DNA of 64,000 nt, taken from assembly GCA_018873245.2 (NCBI GenBank), contig JAEMBT020000125.1, forward strand, positions 1-64,000, in the 5' to 3' direction. A model generated the notes under the pieces. The model had not been told where the DNA came from. It worked only from the letters and a program-made list of their open reading frames with translations, and made no database searches. Positions within the stretch are counted from its first letter, which is position 1; the number at the start of each line of letters is the position of its first letter. The translations under genes were made by a program, and so were the position numbers. Positions 22,883 to 31,531 of the stretch are shown in pieces. The DNA comes from Archegozetes longisetosus (lineage: Eukaryota > Arthropoda > Arachnida > Sarcoptiformes > Trhypochthoniidae).

Positions 22883-23635
22883 ATGTCAATAAACAAGTTC
22901 GGATTTAGATCAAATTTTGATAATGACATAGATTTAGATAGACAAATCAATACAGATCTGGACAAATTTGTAAGATCTACAGGAGGAAGTATGGTTGGAG
23001 CACTCAATATGAATAACAATAGGATAATGAATTTATCAAATCCTACTGAACCACTTGATGCAGCAACAAAAAAGTATGTTGATAGATTAGATAGTAAAAT
23101 AAGATTGACAAAAGAAGAACAAGCTAAAGTTGAAAATAAAATAGATGATCTTAAAAACGTTGATCATACAGACATGAAAAATAAACAAATTAAAAATGTT
23201 GCTGATCCAATTGATCCAAATGATGCAGTAACAAAAAGTTATTTAGAGAAAAAGAATATTTTCATTCCTAAAGAATATAAACTAAAGATTCCAAAATACA
23301 ATGATAAAACAATAAGTGGAGAATTGAAATTAATATCAACTCAAATAGATAATTTATTTATTTTAGTTGGTAAATTGACTATATTAGCCAATATTGCAAC
23401 TAAAACATTGAATATAGCTGAAATGACAAAGCATTTTACTAATTATCAATATGTATTTAAATGTGTGCGATATGAAGAATGCAATAAGCAAAGTGTAGAT
23501 CAATTCATTAATCAAACTTTGGTTGATATTTTAATAAGAGATAATAATATATTTCTTATTTCAGGAATTGGCCAAATTAAAACGAATAATTGTTTAGAGA
23601 TCAACACAACAGTTTATTTGAATGAATCAAATTAA
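22883..23635 (+). CDS. Fibre-like protein with phage tail-fibre repeats
   Basis: An intact 250-residue frame. Residues about 33-66 read GGSMVGALNMNNNRIMNLSN... ending in DAATKKYVD, the repeat known from phage short tail fibres (G-x-M-x-G-x-L-D/N-M ... I-x-N-L ... D-A-x-T-K-x-Y-V). A second, shorter copy (NKQIKNVADPIDPNDAVTKS) follows at about residues 103-122. The first half is likely a trimeric shaft; the C-terminal 120 residues look like a globular head with no recognisable family. It probably projects from the particle. Its stop codon overlaps that of the convergent penton-like gene (TTAA). Confidence 0.7.
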   Translation: MSINKFGFRSNFDNDIDLDRQINTDLDKFVRSTGGSMVGALNMNNNRIMNLSNPTEPLDAATKKYVDRLDSKIRLTKEEQAKVENKIDDLKNVDHTDMKNKQIKNVADPIDPNDAVTKSYLEKKNIFIPKEYKLKIPKYNDKTISGELKLISTQIDNLFILVGKLTILANIATKTLNIAEMTKHFTNYQYVFKCVRYEECNKQSVDQFINQTLVDILIRDNNIFLISGIGQIKTNNCLEINTTVYLNESN

Positions 23636-24389
23636 GCTTCCTTCAAGTGTAGTCTTAATGTTATTTTTTCTCCTCTCAAATTCAATAACTTTCCATTATT
23701 ATCTTTCAATCTAATTTGAATATAATCTATTTTATCATTAGTATTAACTGGTAAATAGATTAGATTCTTTGGCGTTTCAATTATTTTTTCTCCTGGAAGA
23801 CATTTAGGAAAGAAGCTATAAATTATTGGTTCTTTAGATGAATTAAGATATGAACCTTGAACTAAACTACATTCAACTAGAATTGAATTAATAGTCAAAA
23901 TGTTTACTGTACTAGTTCATTCATTATAAGGATCACTAAATACCTTCTTTTCATAACCTAATATAACACTTAGAGATCGTTGATGAGAAAAACCTACTTG
24001 ATATTTAGCATCCTTAATTTGTAATATACATCTTAGAGTTGCTAGATTAGCTGAGATATTAATATAACCTTTATTTGTTGACTTATCATAATGACCTCTT
24101 GATTTCATGATTCTAAATATTTCAGTATTGATTTGTTTCAATTCATAACTCCCTTCAGGTATCTCTATTTCAAACCAATTAGCTCCCTTATCTATCGAAT
24201 ATCTAAATATATTATTTGTGTTATCTATATTTGGAAAACTATAATACGTTTCTAAATTAACCAAAGCTATCTCATATTGCTTCTCTTTCTTCAGCTGTAT
24301 TGAGGAGAATAATTGGTTATGAAATCAGTACTACTTGAATCTAAAATAAGGGATATTGAATCTTTAGGTTGTATATAAACTTCAGACAT
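23632..24389 (-). pseudogene. Penton-like minor capsid protein, frameshifted
   Basis: The gene starts at ATG 24389 (ATAAATGTCTG) and ends at 23632. Its frames are a short N-terminal one (24389 to about 24293), 24264-23917 and 23898-23632. The middle has a TYYSFPNIDNTNN segment and IPEGSYELKQIN, and the end a GEKITLRLHLKEA segment; this pattern occurs in the penton-like single jelly-roll proteins of animal Polinton/adintovirus clusters. It would form capsid vertices. Two one-base frame changes (near 24280 and 23905) break it. It lies head-to-head with the major capsid gene, 29 bases between start codons, so the two must share a promoter region. Confidence 0.65.
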
Positions 24390-24418
24390 TTATTTAAAAC
24401 GAATTTACGGTATTATAA

Positions 24419-25651
24419 ATGACAACTAATGTAGTAGAAGATTATTTAAAAATATCTGATCCACTTCAAACAGATGAAAGTGTATCTGAATATAATTATC
24501 ATAACTATGAACCGGTAGCAGGCAGTAATCTTAATTCTAACCAACAAATAAGAATATTAATTGAAAATCAAGATTCATATTATCTACCATCAAAGAGTCT
24601 GCTAACAATTAAAGGAAAATTAGTTAAAAGTGATGGGGTAAAATTATTAGATACTGAAGTTGTAACATTAGTTAATAATGGAGTAATGTTCTTATTTGAT
24701 AGAATAGAATATCAAATTGGGGATAAAGTTATCGAATATATTAATCACCCTGGACAATGTACTCTGATGAAAGGTTTATTAAGTTATCCAAAAGATTTCG
24801 AAAACTCCGGATTAAATATGTGTTGGACTTTAGATAAAGGTAAAGGTGAGTCTAGTCTAACAACAAACTATGGATTTAAGTTACGGCATGATAAGATACA
24901 AATAAGAGGTGATGGGAACTTTAGTTTTGTTATTCCTTTAAGTCATATATTTGGTTTTTGTGAAGATTATAAGAAAGTAATATATGGAGTAAAACAGACC
25001 TTAATTTTAACAAGATGTGGCAATGAGGATGCAATATTTAAAGCTGGTACAGTTTCATGTAAAGTTGAAATAACAAACATAACATGGACAATGCCAAATA
25101 TTGTACCAAATTTTGAACAATTACATTCTTTGTATAAGATGATTGAAAGTAAAAAATCATTTCCTATTGGTTTCATGTATAGAAATATGGATTCATATGA
25201 TGTACCATTAAGTAATGAATTTACTTGGCGTTTAGGACCAAGATCAGCATCTGAGAAACCTAGATATACAATAATAGCTTTTCAAACTGATAGATATAAG
25301 AATATAGATAAAAACTCTGCAGTTTTTGATCATTGTGATGTTAGAGACATTCATGTTAATTTAAATGCTGACAGATATCCAAATATAGATATCATAAATA
25401 ACTTTAGAAGTGAAGATTATTCTTTTACATATTACTCAGCTAAACAATTCAGAGAGAAATATTATGGATTAAATGATAACTATAACGATTTTATGATAAG
25501 TCTAAATGATTTCAAAGATTTATATCCTTTGTTCGTCATTGATGTTAGCAAACAAAGTGAAAAATTAAAGAATTCTATATCAGATATTACAATAAGAGTT
25601 AGATTTAATTCAAATGTTCCTGCTAATACTAAATGTTATTGTTTATATTAA
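24419..25651 (+). CDS. Major capsid protein, double jelly-roll (hexon-like)
   Basis: An intact 410-residue frame starting in TTATAAATG. Its length is shorter than adenovirus hexon but right for the capsid proteins of this Polinton/adintovirus branch. Recognisable segments: an N-terminal YHNYEPVAGSNLN region, NNGVMFLFDRIEYQIGD, IPLSHIFGFC, the central ITWTMPNIVPN, then FTWRLGPRSASEKPR, and C-terminal LYPLFVIDVSKQSEKL. The protein should form the trimeric capsomers. It has no frameshift or in-frame stop, in contrast to the polymerase and integrase of the same element. Confidence 0.85.
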   Translation: MTTNVVEDYLKISDPLQTDESVSEYNYHNYEPVAGSNLNSNQQIRILIENQDSYYLPSKSLLTIKGKLVKSDGVKLLDTEVVTLVNNGVMFLFDRIEYQIGDKVIEYINHPGQCTLMKGLLSYPKDFENSGLNMCWTLDKGKGESSLTTNYGFKLRHDKIQIRGDGNFSFVIPLSHIFGFCEDYKKVIYGVKQTLILTRCGNEDAIFKAGTVSCKVEITNITWTMPNIVPNFEQLHSLYKMIESKKSFPIGFMYRNMDSYDVPLSNEFTWRLGPRSASEKPRYTIIAFQTDRYKNIDKNSAVFDHCDVRDIHVNLNADRYPNIDIINNFRSEDYSFTYYSAKQFREKYYGLNDNYNDFMISLNDFKDLYPLFVIDVSKQSEKLKNSISDITIRVRFNSNVPANTKCYCLY

Positions 25652-25717
25652 GTGATAGATTAATGAAACTAACTAGCGATGGATCTAGAATGATGATTGA
25701 TTATTAATTATTAATAA

Positions 25718-26203
25718 ATGAGTGATAAATACATAGAACATAAAATATGTCTATCAGAGAATCAAAAGAAGAATTTAGGTAAAGCAATAAAAATAAAAAG
25801 CCTCTTACTTTAAGGTTAAGTAAAAATAGTTTGAATGGAGATATTCCTATTTTTTAACAAATACACAAAAAGTAATATTGATAAAGCTATTAAAAATAAA
25901 ACTGGAATTGAGTTAAACTTAAGCAATGCACAATTACAAATGTTGAAAAAACATGGTGGATTTTTACCTTTACTTCCTTTAATTCTAGGAGGTTTATCTG
26001 CAGTTGGTAGCCTAGCAGCAGGAGGATCTCAAATAGCTAAGGCAGTTAATCAAGCAAAAGCTAATGAGAGACAGTTAGCAGAAACAAAAAGACATAATGA
26101 AATGATAGAGAATAAAATGTTTAGTGGTAAAGGACTTTATAAGAAATGTGATAAATGTCATGGCAAAGGACTTTTTTTAGGGAAAAGTCCTTACACAAAT
26201 TGA
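25718..26203 (+). pseudogene. Hydrophobic minor core protein (adenovirus pX/pVI-like), N-terminus frameshifted
   Basis: ATG 25718 lies in TTAATAAATG. The first 30 codons (MSDKYIEHKICLSENQKK) lose frame at an A-rich run near 25800 and again at T6 near 25855; the main frame then runs from about 25855 to 26203. It has a hydrophobic glycine-rich segment (FLPLLPLILGGLSAVG, then SLAAGGS), a basic helix and a C-terminal C-x2-C-x2-GKG cluster. ILGG fits the adenain site (M/I/L)-x-G-G. The layout resembles the small membrane-active and core proteins processed by the protease encoded next door. Confidence 0.6.
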
Positions 26204-26233
26204 AACCTCTATCAAACTTTGATTTAGATAATA

Positions 26234-26587
26234 TGGCAAGAGTTGAAAATAAAAAACTTTAGAGGAGTTTTTATGAGAGATACATTACCTCATAAAATTA
26301 AAGAAAAAGAATGTGGTATTGTTAATTTAGATTCAATTAAAAATGATGGAACACATTGGGTTTGTTATTATAAGGATAAAAATAACAAGTACTATTTTGA
26401 TTCTTTTGGGTTAGATCCTCCTAATGAAATTCAAAACTATTTAGGAGATAATATTTTAATGACTACTTTTCAGATTCAAAAACTTGGAACAAATTATTGT
26501 GGACATTTATGTTTGAGAGTATTACATGAACTTAGCAATGGTCATTCTTTTCAAGATGTAATTCTAAATCTAATAAATGATGGATGA
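26234..26587 (+). CDS. Adenain-like cysteine protease
   Basis: The open frame runs to the TGA at 26585-26587, about 105-115 residues. The catalytic set is visible: His in GTHWVCYYK (about 26352), an acidic residue in FDSFGLDPP (about 26400), Gln in FQIQKLG and Cys in NYCGHLCL (about 26500). This is the order of adenovirus-type (C5/Ulp1 fold) proteases, which mature virion proteins. The N-terminus is unclear: ATG 26234 is in another frame and needs a one-base shift at the A-rich run near 26255; ATG 26273 would drop only a few residues. Its end overlaps the next small frame. Confidence 0.75.
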   Translation, partial: WQELKIKNFRGVFMRDTLPHKIKEKECGIVNLDSIKNDGTHWVCYYKDKNNKYYFDSFGLDPPNEIQNYLGDNILMTTFQIQKLGTNYCGHLCLRVLHELSNGHSFQDVILNLINDG

Positions 26588-26708
26588 AGGAAATATATAT
26601 TATGATTTTGATACTATTCGAACTAATAGTATTATAGCAAATGATACTTCTGAAATGATATTTCATTTCAATGATGCAACTAAGAAATTAATCGCACAGA
26701 TTAGATAA
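26577..26708 (+). CDS. Small acidic protein overlapping the protease end
   Basis: A 43-codon frame beginning TAATAAATGATG, the same start context as other genes of the element, and overlapping the protease stop by 11 bases. It is acidic and has no recognised domain. Downstream, to 26903, an open stretch (DMEWVYKNRTFTDVGLCLDM) suggests another small decayed gene. Confidence 0.4.
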   Translation: MMDEGNIYYDFDTIRTNSIIANDTSEMIFHFNDATKKLIAQIR

Positions 26709-26956
26709 TCTGTTACATTGTGAAAACTATAAATATTACTAAAAACACAATAGAACGTTGTCTAGACGTTTCCTTATCTAGAAATTACTAGAAGTTTATA
26801 AAAATGATATGGAATGGGTATATAAGAATAGGACTTTCACAGATGTAGGACTTTGTTTAGATATGGCTTATAAACATCTTTCTTATTTCATTCTTAAAGA
26901 GTAATAGAGATAAAAACTTTTTATGTTTATGAAAAAAGAAAAAAGTACTGAAATCA

Positions 26957-26983
26957 GGGACGGGGCGGGACGGGACGGGACAG
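26957..26983 (+). repeat. G-rich pentamer repeat, G-quadruplex motif
   Basis: GGGACGGGGCGGGACGGGAC continues to 26979: five runs of three or four G with loops of one or two bases, in DNA that is otherwise very AT-rich. On the plus strand this meets the usual sequence rule for a G-quadruplex. It lies about 150 bp inside the right inverted repeat. Confidence 0.8.
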
Positions 26984-27035
26984 TATTTTTGTTCCTCATA
27001 TAAAAGCATTGCGTGACATCAAGCTAAGCATATAC

Positions 27036-27105
27036 GCATATAGCATATAGCATATAGCATATAGCATATAGCATATAGCATATAGCATATAGCATATAGC
27101 ATATA
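27036..27105. repeat. 7-bp microsatellite (GCATATA)n
   Basis: About ten perfect copies of the heptamer GCATATA, preceded by a variant copy (GCATATAC) and followed by GCATATAAGCATATTG. It lies between the G-rich repeat and the right inverted repeat. Confidence 0.9.
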
Positions 27106-27123
27106 AGCATATTGATAAAGCTG

Positions 27124-27530
27124 TTATCAACAATGTTAACTTTATGATAATTTAATTCAATGAGTAATGATAACAACTTATATCAATACTTTCTATTAAA
27201 ACCATACAATAGCTCCATTTCTTATCAATAGTCTTAGTAGCTTAGTGGTTAAAGAGTATGAGTGTTTGAATCATTTGGCCAGTGGTTCGAATCCCATACC
27301 TGACACCACGTTTTCGGGAGATCCTCTACTTTCTCTATACATAGAGATTGTATGATGGATTTAATAGTCGCTAAACAAGCGGCAAGGGTACAGTACCCGA
27401 TATATTATAAAATTAAATGTTTAGGCGCGTCTGGGTACTGTTACCCGAAAGGTGGTTTGATGGGAGGGCACCCCTTTTACACTTTTTATGTAATATTATC
27501 TGATAAAGTAGTTGGACGTTATCTTACTTG
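27124..27530. repeat. Right terminal inverted repeat of the Polinton
   Basis: Matches the reverse complement of 13835-14066, with about 200 extra bases at roughly 27263-27482 that the left copy lacks. The extra part contains the 3' half of a tRNA-like sequence and a GC-rich stem-prone region (GGGTACAGTACCC, GGGTACTGTTACCC). Identity between the copies is moderate, so the element is old. Confidence 0.8.
27231..27308 (+). other. tRNA-like sequence (degenerate) inside the right inverted repeat
   Basis: A 78-base stretch with an A-box-like TAGCTTAGTGG at 27238-27248, a perfect B box GGTTCGAATCC at 27284-27294, a tRNA-like D arm and a terminal CCA. The acceptor stem pairs only in its first three positions (GTC/GAC), and the T stem has two mismatches, so it is not a working tRNA. 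It could be a tRNA-derived SINE head or an internal polymerase III promoter. The left inverted repeat keeps only the A-box half. Confidence 0.6.
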
Positions 27531-28116
27531 GATTTTTACCAATAATAAAGGTAATGTATTTTTATTTTTATTTTGATAAAATTACACAAGTTTATCTAAA
27601 TTATATAAAATAAATATAATTTATAAAATATACATATGTTATTAATATAATACTTATAATTTGTTTTCAAGGTAATTTTTCAGGCCTGAAAATTTGTCTT
27701 TGATATATGAACATATTATATGAATATTATAATTTTATTGTTTAAAGAAATTCTTTTTATTATTAATTGAAATAATTTTAGTGTTTAGGAAATTATGTGA
27801 AATATACATTTTTTTGGTAATAGAGAGACAAAAATCCGTCCTCAAAAACTGTACTAAAAAATAGTCCTCAGTACACCCACTTACTACTTGTATAAATTGG
27901 ATATCTTTTATGCTTTTATCAATTTAAGATTTGCATAAAATAAGTATTTCTTAAATTTAATAAATACATTAATTAAAAAATTTTGAAGCTTTTTTTCAAA
28001 ATTTGGGCACCTTTATAAGTTGGGCACTAAAATTCCGCCCGTAGTTGCCCAACTTTTAAAGGTTTCAGTGTATAAGTTTGAGTTTACTGAATCCAGGAAT
28101 TTCAGTCACTTCCTGT
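27531..28116. other. Flank to the right of the Polinton
   Basis: AT-rich sequence without a gene. A hairpin with arms AAGTTGGGCA/TGCCCAACTT spans 28017-28055. No gypsy reverse transcriptase was seen here, so the gypsy remnant left of the Polinton does not obviously continue on this side. Confidence 0.4.
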
Positions 28117-28757
28117 AGGTCATCTGAATTGAAAAAGATTATCGGCTACCTTCCGTAGTTTATCTGAATTGGAAATAGTCACCGGTTACTTCCGTAGGTT
28201 ACATGAATTCAAAATGGTCACCGATTACTTTCCGTAAGTCACTTGAATCTAAAGTGGCCATCGGTTGCCTTCTGTAGATCATCTGATATGGAAATGGCCA
28301 TCAGTTATTTCCGTGGGTCATCTGAGTTAAAAATGATCATCGGCTACTTTTCATAGGTCATCTGAATTCAAAGTAGTCATCGATTACTTCCCTTAGGACA
28401 TCTAAATCCAAACTGCTTATCGATTACTTCCCGTAGGTCACATGAATCTAAAATGGCCATTGGTTGCTCTCCGTAGGTCATCTGAATCAAAAATGGTCAT
28501 CGATTATTTTCCGTAGGCCATCTGAGCTTAAAATGGCCATTGGTTTCCTTCCGTAAATCATCTGATATGGAAATGGCCACTGACCACTTCCCGTAAGTCA
28601 TCTGAATCCAAAGTGGTCATCGATTATTTCCTGTAGGCCATCTGAGTTGAAAATGGCTATCGGATACTTCCGTAGGTTAATTGAAGTAAAATTGACCATC
28701 GGCTGACGTCCGTTGGTCAATTGAGTTTGAAATAGTCATCACTTACATTCTGTGATT
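28117..28757 (+). repeat. Minisatellite of about 40-bp units, forward orientation
   Basis: About 16 diverged units, each with the pattern GGTCATCTGAAT, A/T-rich spacer, GGTCATCGATTAC and TTCCCGTA. Lengths vary by a few bases. The same family occurs in reverse orientation at 56130-56665. Confidence 0.9.
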
Positions 28758-28908
28758 AATTGTGTGTTAAAGAATTGGGGTGCACTCGCTTTATAGCTGT
28801 AACGATTCAATATATTAGAATCATATCGTATGTTATCAGTACAAAAGGATTTGCAAAGTCAAAATGAAAAGTGGAAAGTGATGAAGGATTTGGGCCACCA
28901 TAAATATT
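28758..28908. other. Spacer with dispersed repeat fragment
   Basis: The part at 28826-28908 is the reverse of a fragment at about 7976-8048 (core GATGAAGGATTTGGGCCACC). Confidence 0.5.
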
Positions 28909-30032
28909 AAACTCAGTTTATATTGTGTCGTTGCTAATAACAAAGGCAATTGAGCGACGCTTAGAGTGACTCTTAAATCAGGCTCACGAGCCAAGAACTG
29001 TTGCGTGAGTGATGCTTTGGTTCGGAGCGGGAGCTTTTATTGTTATGTTATCAGCGATGCGTACCCTCGTAAATAGCATCCAACTGTTGCATGGCCGCAG
29101 AAAAAGCTGTTTGTACTCTAATTTAGGATTTGGGGGAACTTGTTGGGAGCGCTTAACGAGAAGCACTACAGCAACTAAGCCACGGCACAAGGATGACAAA
29201 CTTGGGAATAATCTAAAGCTATTTTACCCAAATAATACATATATTGTTGAACTCGTCTCGAAGTGTGAAAGTTGATACCAATCCCGAGATCATCAAGGTC
29301 AAATAACAAAACTCGGCTATCTGTAGACATAGACAAATGGTCTCAGCATCTTTCGATTCAACTTGATGAGACGATTTCAACTGTACTATGTACATCATTA
29401 TAGGTAAAAGCACTCATGATATATTCAAGCAAAACTAGCCTGTAATCTACAAATGTTCCAAAAATGTGTTCCCTAGAGAAGGTACATTTTCTGAGCAGGG
29501 AAAACAGCGAAATCTGAACTTGATCTAATCGGAATAAACATGAAATTCCAGACCAATCAAGAAAAGATGACGTAAAGCTTCTGAACAATAGCGATTAACA
29601 TATATTAGCGTAATATAAAATATTGGTTTTAGTTAACTAACTCAGCATAATCTAACATTGTAACAGGCCACTACTATTTAAGGTCTCTACTTAACGAAAC
29701 AAATCTCTACAAATAATCTATTTTCATTATTTGACCCTGAATGACCTTGAAAACGGTTTTGCACTTTTATCAAATTCATTAAGCTTTAAATTTAATTTAT
29801 GGAGATATAATTGCAAAAACCGTTTTCAAGGTCATTAAAGGTCAAATAATGAAAATAGATTATTTGTAGAGATTTGTTTCGTTAAGTGAGCGAGCGACCT
29901 AACTAAATAGTAGCGGCCTGTTACAATGTTAGATTATGCTGAGTAAGTTAACTAAAACCAATATTTTATATTACGCTAATATGTATACGCTCAATTCCTT
30001 TTATTAGCAACGAAACAGCATAAACTGAGTTT
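28909..30032. mobile_element. Inverted-repeat DNA element, 1.1 kb
   Basis: The ends are inverted repeats of about 48 bp: AAACTCAGTTTAT at 28909 with GTTGCTAATAA further in, ending CAATTGAGCG, matched in reverse at 29987-30032. Both sides carry AATATT, which may be a 6-bp target duplication or, being self-complementary, part of the repeat. No coding frame is supported, so it is probably a non-autonomous DNA transposon. Confidence 0.65.
29598..29984. repeat. Foldback palindrome inside the inverted-repeat element
   Basis: Arms of about 170 bp (29598-29763 and 29811-29984), nearly identical in reverse complement, separated by about 48 bp. The right arm ends three bases before the outer right terminal repeat starts, so the foldback either inserted there or forms the inner part of the element. 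The transcript would form a long hairpin. Confidence 0.85.
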
Positions 30033-31531
30033 AATATTGGCTTTGTCAACTTCATAAATTTATGTTTTAACCTTATTTCTTCAAACAGCGGACAGGCCAA
30101 AAGCAAATCCTTGATTTTGATCTCACGGAATAGTTATATTTCAATTTTCTCTTTGTTGTATAACTTCAGTTATAGATTATGAATACTTGTGACTTCTTAG
30201 GCTAAATTTTAGCGGGACTTTCTAGAAATAGAAATTTAAATCTATGAAAACACTGCCAATATGTTCTGAATTAAGGCACATCTAATACCTAGGGTTACAT
30301 TTAGATTTATTATATAAAATTCAAAGTAGTTAAGATATCAACACAGAAATTTAAATGCATATTATACAGATATTAAAAATTATTTTGTCAAATTGAATGG
30401 GGCAAAGACATCTGCGTAGCCTATCGCGCGCGATTTTAACCTTTAAGTATTCATTATAGTTTGTGCAAATTTTTGACTAACAGAAAATTTGGCATATAAG
30501 CTTGAAACCGACCAAATTTTTTGGTTGAACTTTTCGTTTGACATATTCTTTCAGACATTACACCCAATATCACTCAATAAGTCACACCTGTGGCACATTT
30601 GGCGATAACTAAATTTTAACAAAATCTTGTTTTGCGAATGAGCACATGACTGTACACCTCTATGACAAGGCACTGTCGCTAAATCTGGTCAAAGCAGAAT
30701 ATCATTGAAATTGTGGTGTTTGTGAATAAATGATCTTTTAATCAAACACTCATTTAGATGCGTATCACCAGTAATAGTTTGCTCAGAAATGTGAAGTTCG
30801 CTCACATTTCCAGACTGATCAATAGCTCGATCAATTGGTTTTCTGCCACTATCAAATATTCAAAATTCCCTCTTCCATTAAAACGGTTTATAATTGTTAG
30901 TATTGCCTGTGAGTGCCTTCGGCCATAAAATGCCAACAGATGATCTTTTTGCTACGCGATTACCCAATCCTTCATTGATTTTATAGAATTGCACAATTTT
31001 TAGCATGAGCCTCATTTTCTTTTCGACTCATGAGTAAAATAATGCAAACATTAATGAAATAAGTTTAGAACTCGAAAATAATGTCTAAGACAAATTCCAA
31101 AAGTTTCAACATTGAAATAGCTGCCTCGTGAAAGCGCCGAACAGTACAAAAAATCTAATCCTAGATATTAAATGTGCCTTATTTATTAGTCATTTAGTGA
31201 CAACAATAGCTATTTCTAGAAACATTTCATAAGTAACTGGCGCACCATATAAAACAGTGAAGAAATTCCAACAGTCAACTTGCCAAACTCGGACAAAAGT
31301 GAGCTATCAAAGTAGTTTCAACTTTACATTCAACTCAAACATTATAAACTTTGTATAAGTTTTCATTTTATAAACAAAGTTCGCAGTTTGCGTAAAATCT
31401 GTGTCCAGTTCACTTATCGAACATAAGGCAGATAAAATTAGGTAAGCCTCAGCACTTTTAACTTGTACCTAAAGAATGATTTTTAGCACGAATTGTGATT
31501 CAATATGATTTTGCATTTAAATCAAAATAGA
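30033..31531. other. Spacer without recognisable genes
   Basis: No supported reading frame or repeat. It contains a small CG-rich spot (TATCGCGCGCGATTTT near 30425) that is a short palindrome. Confidence 0.4.

Larger units (their letters stand above)
13835..27530. mobile_element. Polinton/Maverick element, adintovirus type
   Basis: A 13.7-kb unit bounded by diverged inverted repeats (13835-14066 and 27124-27530) and holding, from left: a spliced gene of unknown role, protein-primed DNA polymerase B (minus), a small zinc protein, DDE integrase (minus), a phospholipase A2 protein (minus), FtsK-type ATPase, a structural protein, a small basic protein (minus), a fibre-like protein, a penton-like protein (minus), the major capsid protein, a minor core protein and a cysteine protease. 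PolB plus retrovirus-like integrase plus capsid genes is the defining set of Polintons and the related adintoviruses. Exact termini and target duplications were not found. Broken polymerase and integrase imply that this copy cannot move by itself. Confidence 0.9.

Noticed and set aside
27231..27308. Functional tRNA gene
   Set aside because: The acceptor and T stems do not pair well and position 33 is not T; kept only as tRNA-like sequence.
13690..27531. Polinton inserted into the gypsy element, splitting it
   Set aside because: The gypsy homology does end near the left terminus, but no gypsy sequence was found right of the Polinton, so simple splitting is not supported.
27352..27576. 74-codon plus-strand frame in the right inverted repeat
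   Set aside because: It lies in terminal repeat and tRNA-like sequence, with no counterpart on the left side.
28117..28757. CRISPR-like array
   Set aside because: Units of about 40 bp are adjacent and diverged without unique spacers; it is a minisatellite in eukaryotic DNA.
29009..29275. 88-codon plus-strand frame
   Set aside because: It lies inside a non-coding inverted-repeat element and has no recognisable protein pattern.
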